A program made the translations under genes and the position numbers. Shown here piece by piece: positions 1 through 10,629 of a DNA stretch of 64,000 bases. A model generated the notes under the pieces. It did not search any database. It had not been told where the DNA came from and saw nothing but the letters and a program-made list of their open reading frames with translations. Numbering within the stretch: the first letter of the stretch is position 1; the number at the start of each line of letters is the position of its first letter. The stretch comes from Pristionchus mayeri (taxonomy: Eukaryota; Nematoda; Chromadorea; Rhabditida; Neodiplogasteridae), in contig BTRK01000005.1 of assembly GCA_036245805.1 (NCBI GenBank), positions 18,638,984-18,702,983 of the forward strand, in the 5' to 3' direction.

Positions 1-2
1 TC

Positions 3-369
3 ATTCTGGACGAGGCGAACGTGCTGTCCATCACGAGCCATTTCGAGCACGAGCAGCTGGGATTCATCAAGGGCTACACACCGACCGTCAAACTCTCCGA
101 GGTATGGTAGTGCATTCATTACCGATTGACTACCGTAATGAAATAATTTCAGTCAACCGAGGCACTGATCAAGCCGAAGTCCCTGTGGGACGCGCTCTTC
201 TTCGATGATCGCCAGTACAAAATCGAGGAGGTAGAATACTCTAGGGAATACTGTAGTGTGAATCGCAAACTGATTTTCTCCCTTTCAGTTCTACAAAGAG
301 ATGTACGGAAACGAGTACGCGAACGCGAAGAAGAAGGAGGAAGAGGAGATGGAAGCATGCAGGAAGTGA
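3..369 (+). CDS. 3' end of an unrecognised protein-coding gene (three exons visible)
   Basis: Three exons join in one frame: 3-101, 153-230 and 289-369, ending at TGA 367-369. The introns (51 and 58 nt) have GT..AG ends. The visible C terminus is about 86 residues: a mixed segment with LWDALFFDDRQ and FYKEMYGNEY, then a Lys/Glu-rich tail (AKKKEEEEMEACRK). The gene starts outside the window. I do not recognise the family. No signal peptide or membrane segment is visible in this portion. It converges on the clec pseudogene that ends at 896. Confidence 0.7.
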
Positions 370-895
370 GAGAGATCAAAGATCAAAAGGGGCGGAGTCT
401 GCACAAGTCACGCACGAAGCACACTCTCAATAGGGGCCTATCCTTCGGTCGCAGGGCTAAGACCAAAGATCGGAGATAAGACAATGATGATTATCGATTG
501 CAGACGCACGGCAAGTGCTGCTTCGGTGCAGAAGACGCAGGAGATGTCGGATGAGCAGAAGAGTCCCCCTGGACGTCGGATGAGCAGAAGAGTCCCCCTG
601 GACGTGGCTGATCTTTGATCCCGAGAAGGCTCCCCCCTCCCCTCCCCCCTTGTCCTGTCGTCTGCCCTGCCCCTGTACGACAGCATAACACTTGTGTATA
701 GTCGTGTACTAGCGGATAAACACGAAATTCGAGAAAGTTACTTGAATGGATGAGAGTGAGAGGACGTGACTACGAAGATGGGCCAAATGGGGTGACCGCC
801 CACATAATAGGTGGTAGGAGGTGAAACCATAAGAAATGTTATGTGTGTTACGCACGTGCAACTCCATTCTTTATCGAAATGATGTGTGAATTAGT
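370..895. other. intergenic region between convergent genes
   Basis: No coding sequence is supported here. Short C-rich imperfect direct repeats occur at about 550-605, where a 30-nt phrase with GGATGAGCAGAAGAGTCCCC is repeated twice in tandem. The word GATCAAAGATCAAA occurs just after the upstream stop codon (376-389), with its complement near 608. The region probably holds the 3' UTRs of the two flanking convergent genes. Confidence 0.5.
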
Positions 896-3261
896 CTATT
901 TCTTTGGCACTCCTCGGAATGTGATCTGAAAGGCTCAAATACGATTCTTCCTGTGAATTGATCTCACCGTCATTCCCTTCACATTGACTCCTCCCTTCGG
1001 TTGCCACGATGCTCTCATCACATTTTGAGAATAAGTGCGGAAAGTCTTCCCATTGTTGAGCTCCCCCGACAGACTGCGCGAATTGAAACCAGATGACAAA
1101 ATTTGTCAAAATATAATAGTTGAACATACTCTGCGATCAATTTTCCTCCGAGTGTTCCTTCGAAGAGTTTGAGATGATCGCAACACTCATTCGCCTCCAG
1201 GAACAAAATCTGAGAATTAAATTTTTTTAATGGTTTTTTTCGAGAATACAAAAATAAGAACCTCGACTTCGACCAGCATTCCATCATCAACTTTGAGCAT
1301 GAAATCACACGGTTCGGAAGAAGAAGAGGGAAAACCGGGAGAGTAAATCTGCGATAATCTCTTAAATTTAATACCCATTAATCTTATTCATACAATGTCC
1401 CCCTCTTGGTACAGTCCTCCATTGCATTCTGGCCCCTGAACATCAGCTGAAAAGTCAGTGATTACGTCCTCGCTGTTTACTCATGAACTAACTTTGTCTG
1501 ACACAAGCAAAAGGCAGTTCCTGCGAGCACTGGCTGTTCATCCATTCTCCCCCTGTGCTTGTTGTGTCCATCACGAGACATTCTCCGTATCCTTCCACAG
1601 GGAATCCTAAGAAGAATTGAGACGAAGATAAATTGGGGAAATGGAATTATTACAGACCATTTCGGAAGTTGTCATAGTCCCACTTGGTCCCGTCAGCCCA
1701 TTTATACGAATCCTTTTTCTCCTTCCCCGTTGCTCCCAGCATAACTCCATTCACGAGTCCCTTCGAGACAGCGAGACGACGGACGAAATTGTTCTCCTGA
1801 TACGTGTCCGCTCCTATTGCTTAGGATAACCTTGTAGACATGCATCCTCCTTTTCATAAATAAATAAACTTCAATACCAACTCGATCGCTGTGAATAGAG
1901 GCTACATTAGCTCCGAAGCTGTGGCAGATCCAATTAGCTTCTGTCCAATTCGATGCTGTTATTCCGATCTGCGAAATGTTAAGAAATTATCAAAATTCTA
2001 AAGCAAATCCAGCTCGTCAACAGGGATTTAGAAAACTGGAAGATTGTCAGATTCAGGATTAAATATGGTATCTGAAATGCTTGCCTGATAGCAGATGCCG
2101 TCATCTTCGTCATCACTGAAGGAATCGCAGTGTTCGTCTGATTGGATGGAAGGAGGAAGGAAGACGCAGTACATGTCAACCATCTGGTGCACATTGCACC
2201 CTTCAGAGGCATTTCAATGAACGGGTAGAGAGAGAATAGCCTACATGTGATCACGAATAATGAAATCGCAAACATTTCTGCCAGTTCTTCGTAACAGGAT
2301 TAATCGTCCACATGCAACCACGGAGTTGATCGCATGGCTCCACGAGATCTGAAAATTATTCGGATATTTAGACGGTTGAAGCTCTGGTTTCATGATCACT
2401 CATACATTTTTCTTCTCAATAATGACTAAGGAAATAAGGTTAGTCCTCAATCAAAGCAAGAGCTGGCCGGGATCGTAATCATCTGGTCTGTAGTCCACAC
2501 TCGATCCGTCCATCCATCTCCATTGCGCGTCATCGTTGCACTCTATTCCTGCAGGGGAGAGATAGGAGGCAGGAGAAGGAATGAGTCGTTTTGGAAAGTA
2601 ATGAATAAGAATGATGTGTAACTTCTGGTATCGGATTTATGCAAAACCAATTTCTTGGATACTCACCCAATAGCACAAATCCGTAATTGTTTCCCTTCTT
2701 GTGGTCTTGCTGCGAAACGCCCAATCAGTAGTCTTCATCCTGAATCGAATAGTTCTTCTAATCGTTGCTGTTCTCTTTGAGCTGCACTTGCTATGCCCTA
2801 TAGGAGTTGATTGAGTTTATAAATCTCACCTCTTGGTTCTTGATGATGACAGGGAGTGCTTCGTACTCTCCGCACTATTCCTTCACTGTCGAGGGACCGT
2901 CTGGGGAGTAGATGTTGCGAGCATCCGCCAGTTGTCTGAAGAAAGAAGTCCTACTGGATTTCGCAGAATTCAACGAATCTCAAAAATACATAGAAATAGA
3001 GTTGGTTTCACTTCTCACAGATGGCATTCTCCATTACGCGCGAGATCAAATCCATCCGGACACAAAAGTGAAAACGCAGAGTCTGAGATAGGACGGAACG
3101 TAACCCTTTTTTTCCAAATAAAGGGGGGAGTACTTTACGTTTTCGTATTGCGCACATTCAATTGTATCAATAGTTTAATCAATACATCCGCATCACTTCC
3201 TTGTATTTGTTCAAAAAGTGAACTCACGTAAAGTCAAAGCGACGAGAAGGAGAAGTCGCAT
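896..3261 (-). pseudogene. clec pseudogene: two C-type lectin domains plus CUB, with two nonsense codons
   Basis: This is the downstream tandem paralog of the gene at 6014-8280, with matching exon order. Exon 1 (3228-3261) encodes a signal peptide (MRLLLLVALTL). Exon 2 (3019-3082) gives the CPDGFDLARNGECH start typical of nematode CLEC domains. Exon 3 (about 2830-2932) has TAG where the paralog has Tyr (GAA TAG TGC against AAC TAC TGC). Exon 4 (about 2672-2732) has TGA where the paralog has Trp (TAC TGA TTG against TAC TGG ATG). Later exons still read well: WRWMDGSSVDY, TASNWTEANWICHSFGANVASIH, KWADGTKWDYDNF, ECLVMDTTSTGGEWMN and the CUB phrase LEANECCDHLKLFEG, ending ITFRGVPKK then TAG. Two donors that are GT in the paralog appear as GC here (after 2475 and after 2090). 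I infer a recent pseudogene; the reading frame is otherwise well kept. Confidence 0.8.
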
Positions 3262-3500
3262 TGGAAGAATTTGTTGATCAACTGCGAAATGTGTGGGTAT
3301 TCCTTTTATTTGGTGCGGTAGGAGGATACAAATTTTCTTGAAGCATCGTGTTATCACTCGTTGTTATCAGCGAGTGGTCGAATGAAGATGATATCATGCA
3401 GACAACCGATTGGCGAAACATCTTGACCTTTCAGTAGAACATTTATGTTATTACAAAACGAAAATAACTGAAAAATATTTACTGTTAACTGAAAAAAATA

Positions 3501-5851
3501 TTAGGCTGTTGCGAAAGTCTTGTCGCGTGCGTAACTACACCGATTTCGCTTCTCTGGAATTTATGTTGTCTGGCCTCATAATATATGTTAGTTACATACA
3601 TGCGCACTATAGCCATGTAGTTACCCCTAGTGAAGCCCTTATAGAAAACAAGAAAATTTCACGAATTTTATTTTGGGTTTTAGTGTGATAAAAATATGTT
3701 CCAAATATATCATATCCTAAAAACAATTAGCGACTTCTGAAACATTTCTTGTGAAATGATAATAGAAGAAGGGTTGCTTGTTCAGATAAGCCCAATTGGC
3801 CTACCATTTAAGTCGGCTGCGAGCACTAATTTTACCAAATAGGGCAGTTTTCGTCATGGAAATGTGATGATCTTTATTTTGAAAGGCGAATTTTGCCGGG
3901 GAAATATTCCACCAACCCCAAACTGAAATAGCAAGTCAATCACATCACATATTATGTTTTTCGTGCATTCCCAGATCCATCGAAACGAAAATGAAACGAT
4001 AAAACATGTATTCGACAATTCTCGTCCACGCTTGATTTTGAAATATGTAAAAATTTTCAGAAAGGCGTTTGCGCCTGACAATCTATTAATGAGCCCTTGT
4101 AATGCCTGTGTCATGAGGTTTATGAATATGTTATGGGTTTGTCCATATCACTCTTTTCCGAGTAGTAGTAAAAGTAGAAATGAGGATGTCGGTGATATCA
4201 GTCGGCAGGGTGGTATGCTGAAATGTCAAATTTTTTTCGGACAGTTATGATTCAGCAAAATTGATCGGGAACTGCTCTCTCGAAAAGCGGAGCATCGGAA
4301 TGAAATCAGAGAGAAAGATAAAATTGAAAAGCCCATCTCGTAAATTTTTATTCATAATCGGCTTGTTTAATCTGTCAGAAATGTGCGAGAAAAGTTGCGT
4401 AAAAAGTTGCGTAAAAAGTTCGCGAAAGAGATTCTCTCCTGTTCGTGTACTATCTCTCTTTCTCTAACCAGGTCGTTGAAAAGTTCATGAACTTTTGGAC
4501 GAACTATGTTCGAAAATCATACTTTTCTTTTGTTTTACTTATTTTTATAAACTATTTTTGCTTTTAACTTATGACTTCTTATAATGACAACCTTCCCTTA
4601 GCTGGAATAGCTTCAGAATACAGCGTAGTGAAAGTAAACAGGGTTGGAGTATTTTTTTCGAAAATGGGTCACCACTTTCCCCACCCTGTAATGTCAAGCT
4701 ATTCCATCAGAGGGAAGGTTGTTCTTATAAGCAGTCATAAGTTGAAAGCAAAAATAATTGATAAAAATAAGTAAAACAAAAGAAAAGTACGAATTTCGAA
4801 CATAGTTCGTCGAAAAGTTCGTGAACTTTTCAAGGAGCTGCGTGAAAAGTTAGAGAAAGGCGAGAGAGCACGCGTTCTTGAGAGAGGGAAAAGGAAGCAG
4901 TGATTGTTTACTTCCTTTTCCCTCTCTCAAGAATGCGTGCTCTCTCGCCTTTCTCTGACTTTTCACGCAGCTCCTTGAAAAGTTCGTTAAAAACCGGCAT
5001 TAATTCGTTCGAAATTCGTACTTTTCTTTTGTTTTACTTATTTTTATCAATTATTTTTGCTCTTAACTTATGACTGCGTATAAGAACAACCTTCCCTCTG
5101 ATGGAATAGCTTGACATTACAGGGTGGGGAAAGTGGTGACCCATTTTCGAAAAAAATACTCCAACCCTGTTTACTTTCACTACGCTGTATTCTGAAGCTA
5201 TTCCAGCTAAGGGAAGGTTGTCATTATAAGAAATCATAAGTTAAAAGCAAAAATAGTTTATAAAAGTAAGTAAAACAAAAGAAAAGTATGATTTTCGAAC
5301 ACAGTTCGTCGAAAAGTTCGTGAACTTTTCATCGACCTGGTTAGAGAAAGAGAGAGAGCATGCGAAATGGAGAGAATCAGAAGTTCGCGAACTTTTTATG
5401 CAACTTTTTCTCGCACATTTCTGACAGATTAAACAGGCCGAATGAGATTCCCTATGCCAATTTCCCTCTCATTTCACTCTCTCACAATGGGTTTTCTCAT
5501 TCCTCGTCGTCTTTCCCAATCGAGCGGTTCCCAGAAAATATTTACGAAACGGGCTTTTCGAAAATGCAATTACGAAATGAGTTTTTACAAAAACAATTTT
5601 CCCACTGCGTTTTTTCGAAAATTAAACTTCCCGAAAAAATCTGACAAGTCAGCATACCACCGTCGGCAGTGTTTTGTCTTGCACTGTTAATTTGTTAATG
5701 ATCCTTCAGCTGCGGAGTAAGGTGCGCTAGAAAGACTATCCAATACCTCATCGATAGTAATTAGTTGCATGATATCGATAGCTGAAATAAGGATTATAGG
5801 CGCTACAATGTTCAAGCGCTATGACGCGACAAGACTTTCGCAACAGCCTGA
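3501..5851. mobile_element. mariner-ended non-autonomous element with TA target duplication, containing a nested palindrome
   Basis: Terminal inverted repeats of about 27 bp lie at 3501-3527 (TTAGGCTGTTGCGAAAGTCT then TGTCGCG) and, inverted, at 5825-5851. Each end is flanked by TA (3499-3500 and 5852-5853). The start TTAGG.TG.TGC.AAAGT follows the known mariner end consensus. No intact transposase was found. Inside, from about 4190 to 5690, lies a second, much longer inverted repeat (separate entry). The element sits exactly between the two tandem clec genes. Assignment to mariner rests on end sequence and TA duplication only. Confidence 0.7.
4190..5690. repeat. about 1.5 kb nested palindrome (fold-back element), centre near 4905
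   Basis: The arms match over several hundred bases each side of a very short spacer around 4900-4910. For example, 4841-4900 pairs with 4912-4975 and 4468-4500 pairs with 5310-5341. Outer blocks also pair: CAGCATACCACC near 5653-5664 with its complement near 4207, and the block with GTCAGAAATGTGCGAGAAAA (4375-4395) with 5410-5432. Each arm carries a smaller inverted repeat of its own (4567-4610 against 4697-4745, mirrored in the right arm), so the structure is a hairpin of hairpins. The open frames at 4571-4774 (+) and 5034-5237 (-) are mirror images produced by this symmetry and are not genes. Confidence 0.85.
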
Positions 5852-6013
5852 TAGCTTTATTATTAGTGTGATTACGTAGAACATCAACATAAAGTCACAT
5901 TTCTCCTATTTCGTGTTTCCCTTCATTGTTTCGATCACATTCCCCCTGATATGATTTATCATCTTTCGAAATCATTTTTATCGAGTTTATATTGTATCGA
6001 TCCTCATCTTCTG

Positions 6014-8280
6014 CTATTTATGCACTCCTCGGAATGTGATCTGCAATGAATTCCATCAATAACCTACACGGAGCTCATCTTTTTATCGATCAGAGAAGAA
6101 AGGAAATAGCTCACGCCAGCCATTTAGCAAAGCCAAAAATTAGAAAGAAATCGATCTCACCATCATTCCCCTGACATTGACTCCTCCCTGTGGCTGCCAG
6201 GATGCTCTCATCACATTCTCTGAGGCAGTTCGGAATGTTCTGCCCTGCTCTTCCCCCGAGACACTGCAGACAACATGTGAAAAAGTTGGAAATAATGTTT
6301 TAATTCACAATTGTAAGTAACCGAAAAAAAATCGAAATACGAACATAGCGATAATAGGTCCTCCTTCTGAGCCTTCGAAGAGAACGAGATGGTCACAGCA
6401 CTCATTCGCCTCGAGGAAGAGGATCTCAATTATCTAATAATTTGTCTTTTCACAGTTCAGCTCACCTCAATTTCTACGATCATTCCTGGATCGACTTTGA
6501 GCAGGAAATCGCATGGTTCGGAAGAAGAAGAAGGAAAACCAGGAGAGTGAATCTAGGAAAGAAATGGATTTTTAAATAGCAGCAGAAGTGGTCCGTACGA
6601 TATCTCCTTCTTTGGGAAGAGAAACATCGCACGTCGGAACCTTGCTATCGGCTGAAGAAGAACATTTACTTTTTATACATCATAGTTGCCTCATTTATGT
6701 GGTACTAACTCGGTCTAATGCAAGCGAAGGGAAGCTCCAAGGAGCATTCGATGTTTATCCATTGTCCTCCAGTATTTGATGTATCCATAGCCAGACATTC
6801 CCCGGATCCATCAGTGGGGAAACCTCAGTTGTTCATTGTAAGTTGATGACTGATTATGTTTTCATACCTGTTTCGAAGTTGTTGTAATCGAACTCGGTTC
6901 CATCAGCCCACTTGAATTCGTTCTTTCCGTTGTTCTTCATTCCTCCGAGCATCAATCCACTCACGAGTCCCTTCGAGACTGCGAGACGACGGAGGAAGGA
7001 ATTCTCCTGAAGAATGGAGACATTCATACTCTTCTTATATACTCCAATGACATACGAGAAAGAAGGACAAAACAGTTCGTTCTCACTTGATCATTGTGTA
7101 TTGATGCGACATTCGCTCCGAAGCTGTGGCAGATTGTGTTCGCTTCGGTCCAGTTCGAAGCTGTTACCCCCACCTAAACATACTAAATCGTTTTCACAAC
7201 AAACATCATAAAACAACTTGATAGCAAATGCCATCGTCATCGTCGTGGCTGAAGTTGGTGCAGTCTGGATCGGGTTGGGGAAGGACTTCGGGAGCAGTGA
7301 CACAGTAGATGTCCACATCGTGGTCAGTGAAGCAAACTGAACATTACGCTTTTCAGATAAATAAACTGGCGGCTTTGATTTTTGTTAAGACTAGACTAAC
7401 ACAAATTCCAATTGTCGAGGACAGGATCAATAGCCCAGAGACATGTATAGGCCCAGGAATCGTGATGGTTGTCACACTTCGCGATGAGATCTGTAAAAAC
7501 GTTATCTGTAAAATTTATAAATTGCATTGGAAGTAGCTTTGAAATTCCTTCTTGTTGAATTATTTCGGTGTGATAAACGAAAATTGTCAGGCTGACCAAT
7601 TGGATAATTAGCTGGTTTGAAATCGATGCTGGATCCGTCCATCCACTGCCATCTTGCACCCGAATTGCACTCGAGTCCTGAAGAAAGATGGAGAGATAAG
7701 GGGAAAACGACTCATGGAAAAACGCATGCGAAGTTATTGGTGATAATGGCTCATGAATTAAATTTTTTTGACTTCTGGTTTACCGAGTAGAATGAATCCA
7801 TTATTGATTCCCTTCTTGTGGTTTTCCTTCGCTATTCCCATCCAGTAGTCGTGGTCCTGGATTGTCAAAATCAATAAAGATTTTTTAAAAATTAAAGTAC
7901 ATCTTGACTTTTGATGATTACAGGGAGTGCTTCGTACTCTTCGCAGTAGTTCTCAGCCTTCTCAGGGCCAGTACTCGATTTGAGGTCGAAAGCTTCCGCC
8001 ACGAGACTCAAGAAAGAAATTGTTGAACGTTGAACAAGAATTTTACTTCATAAATATGAATTGAGATTGTAAACTTCCAAAATATCCTATTATTGATAGC
8101 AAAAAAATGTATAAAGCACCGATGGCATTGTCCGTCTCGAACGAGTTCGAATCCATCGGGACACAAGGATTGTGCAACGTCTGCAAAGAACTAGTAAATT
8201 GAAAAGTCTCTAAATGAACGCGAACTTAAGAGGACAAAGAACTCACAGAAAGCAGCGAAGATAATTGTCAATTGTTTCAT
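6014..8280 (-). CDS. secreted C-type lectin with two CTLDs and a C-terminal CUB domain
   Basis: About 15 exons can be joined in one open frame from ATG 8278-8280 to TAG 6014-6016. The protein starts with a signal peptide (MKQLTIIFAAF). CTLD 1 follows (CPDGFELVRDGQCHR, YCEEYEALPVIIK, HDYWMGIAKENHKKG, WQWMDGSSIDF). CTLD 2 has TASNWTEANTICHSFGANVA, LRRLAVSKGLVSGLMLGG, WADGTEFDYNNF and ECLAMDTSNTGGQWINIEC with FAC. The CUB domain has SPGFPSSSSEPCDFLLKVDP, LEANECCDHLVLFEG and SWQPQGGVNVRGM. It ends ITFRGVHK. Proteins of this layout are secreted and in nematodes often belong to gut or epidermal responses to microbes; that role here is inferred from family. Unlike its paralog at 896-3261, all exons are open. 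No WND-type calcium triad is obvious, so sugar binding is uncertain. Confidence 0.85.
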
Positions 8281-8570
8281 GGTAAGGGCTGAGTTCGAGC
8301 GATTGAGAGTGAGCTTATAGAGGGGGGAGAGGGGGAATAATCAGAGGATGACTTTGGAGAGACACACGTTTGGCACTCATTCTCAGCACAGGAACAATAC
8401 AATGTGTAAAAGGTGATCATTGAGTCATTATTACAAATTGAAAATTCTAGAGAATGTGAATTGTAAATATTAATAACAATCGAGAACACAGGGAGGAGTT
8501 GGGTACGGCAAACGATTTTTCAATGCCAATTGCACAAGAGGTGCAACCTCGTCAAACTTACGGGTCATTC
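8281..8570. other. 5' flank of the clec gene
   Basis: Presumed promoter and upstream region of the gene starting at 8280. I see no clear TATA box or other recognisable site. It ends where the duplicated segment shared with 21473-22842 begins (near 8575). Confidence 0.4.
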
Positions 8571-10023
8571 ATGTTTTACGCAATTGCATCTCAAACAACG
8601 GAAAAATGTATTTCTATTCTTTACATATATCTATTTATTGCCTATTGTTATGCACTGCTTGGCTTCCATATTCACATTTTCGGTTTAGAGTCATATCGAG
8701 AAGAAGTTTATCGTGATGGTCTCTCCATCTGTTGGATGGAAGGACGGGAGGGGGCTGCAGACTCTGCAGCACATCTTCATGCGAATCGATCTCCGATCTG
8801 CTGCATCTGCAGCTGCGACAGCACTCTTCCTCCCTTCTGGGCTGCGATGGAAGAGAGACGAGCGAGAGAGGAAACCCTGCGATGAGAGAGCGAGAGAGAA
8901 ATAAAAGGCCATTCAGTGGAGTTCGAAGAGTGGCACATGTAGTCATTTGTAATGTAAATTAATCTTCACTCTCTCCCCTCATTTCGCTCTCTCAATACCC
9001 TCTGTAAGTCTCCTCTCCTCATACCTCATCCCTTCCCTCGTTACTCACCTGAGTGGATGGGCGATGAGTCTCATTCGTACCATCTCCTCACTTCCCTCAC
9101 CCTCATCTCTATCATTCCAGATCAGACGATTCTCGCCCACTTCGCTCACCTAAGATCAAGACCTATTTAGAATTGAGTACCAAGACTTTGATAGGAATGA
9201 ATTATATGAGGAAACGACGATGGAGGAAAACTAATGATAAAAAGAAAGATAAAATAATAGACTGACGGAGTCCATGAGAATGAGATGCGATCCTCCAGAT
9301 GAACCGACAAGGCAGTGGTTAGGATCATCATTGGAGGCCGTTATCTAAAGGAGAAAGACTCCTCAAAACGGAAGTATTTAGACTGTACCTCGACTTCCGT
9401 CCACTGCATGAGTCTCGTGTCGAGTATTCCCGTGAAGGATCCTGCAGTGAGCGAGAGCTGCAAGACAGCACTTCATTTCCCTTCTCTAATGACAACCTGC
9501 CGTACCCTATCATAATTTACGATACGTTTCACATAATATCATAATTTTTAAGTAAATAACAAACATAAAAACGAGGACAAATGAAATATCCTAGGAAACA
9601 GGAATCGGAAATGAGATAAGTAACTGCGTAAGACCTCTCTGTCGTGAGACTGGTTCCATATAGAATCGATTCCCTTCTTCTTCCATTCACGGTAGCAACT
9701 TCCACTAGGAGGTTCGACATCTTGCAGATACACTCTTTCATCACTGCAATTGGCTATTGTGAATTGGCGAAACTGGTGGGAATCACCTCAAGTTGAGTAC
9801 GACGATGCTCATTATGTCAGTTTTGAAATCTAGGCTGGCAACGAAGAATCCGACTGTCAAGAGTATAACTCTTGTAGTCAGTAGGGCAAAGATCACTCTC
9901 TCTGACTCGCTATTCTAGTCCCCTTATCTCAGATATCATCGCTCTACCCCGCTCCCCCTTTCCCTCACCGTCTGTTCTCTCCGCTCTCCCCGCTGTTCTA
10001 GTAGCGCAATGCGCCGAGCCGCG

Positions 10024-10035
10024 GGTATAAGAACC
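10024..10035 (+). promoter_or_regulatory. TATA-like promoter element in the presumed 5' LTR
   Basis: GGTATAAGAACC lies in a GC-rich context about 110 bp before the likely LTR end and 600 bp before the gag start. Position and sequence fit an RNA polymerase II TATA box of an LTR retroelement. The transcription start is not visible directly. Confidence 0.5.
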
Positions 10036-10194
10036 CCGGCGATTTCTCATTCATTGCTTCACTTGCCCTGTCTACACTCTCAGATAAAGTTACCTTGACG
10101 TTGACTTTGACTTGTCTGGAGAGTGGGGACAGTACACCGACTGACTGAGTGGGATACTCAGTTTATGGTGCATCGGCCGTGCCGATCTTCCCCG

Positions 10195-10338
10195 CGCCGT
10201 CGTTACGGCTCTCCTCTTCGCCGTCGTTACGGCTCTACCGTTCGCCGTCGTTACGGCTCTCCTCTTCGCCGTCGTTACGGCTCTACCGTTCGCCGTCGTT
10301 ACGGCTCCCCACTACGCCGTCGTCACGGCCCGTCGCTT
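10195..10338 (+). repeat. six-unit 24-bp tandem repeat in the retroelement leader; each unit is a small hairpin
   Basis: Units start at 10195, 10219, 10243, 10267, 10291 and 10315. Each contains GCCGTCGTTACGGC (GTCAC in the last), a 5-bp stem with a 4-base loop. The 10-base tails alternate (TCTCCTCTTC then TCTACCGTTC), so the higher-order period is 48 bp, and the last two units are diverged. The array also stays open as an Arg/Tyr-rich frame (RRRYGS repeats), but an RNA-structure role is at least as likely as coding. Confidence 0.9.
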
Positions 10339-10629
10339 CACGAGGTCGAACCTGACCGACGCTCGTAGTGCGAGGCAAAGTCCCGCGTGGCAGCACTCTT
10401 TGTGATCGTGATCACACGTCGCTCGACCGTACGCTTGGAACTGAACGAGGCCGTTTACGTGACTGACCTCACTCAGCTCTCCCAGCTTCGTTCGTCTACC
10501 AGGTCGATATCTTGGCTCCACTTCTGACAGGTAGATATCCTGTGAAGTGTGAACAGTCCCGTGTGACTGTGCCTACACCCTCTTATCGATCGAACGCTCT
10601 GAACTGAGACTGGCATTCTAGACGTGACC

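Noticed and set aside
3954..4114. Frame with FDNSRPRL, faintly like the mariner HDNARPH motif
   Set aside because: No following catalytic region, wrong spacing and no other mariner motifs; a chance match is more likely.
4571..5237. Two nearly identical open frames, one on each strand
   Set aside because: They are the two arms of the palindrome read on opposite strands; no domain, start context or splice support.
10195..10338. Regular repeat array that could be taken for CRISPR
   Set aside because: The units are contiguous 24-mers with alternating tails and no unique spacers, in a eukaryotic retroelement leader.
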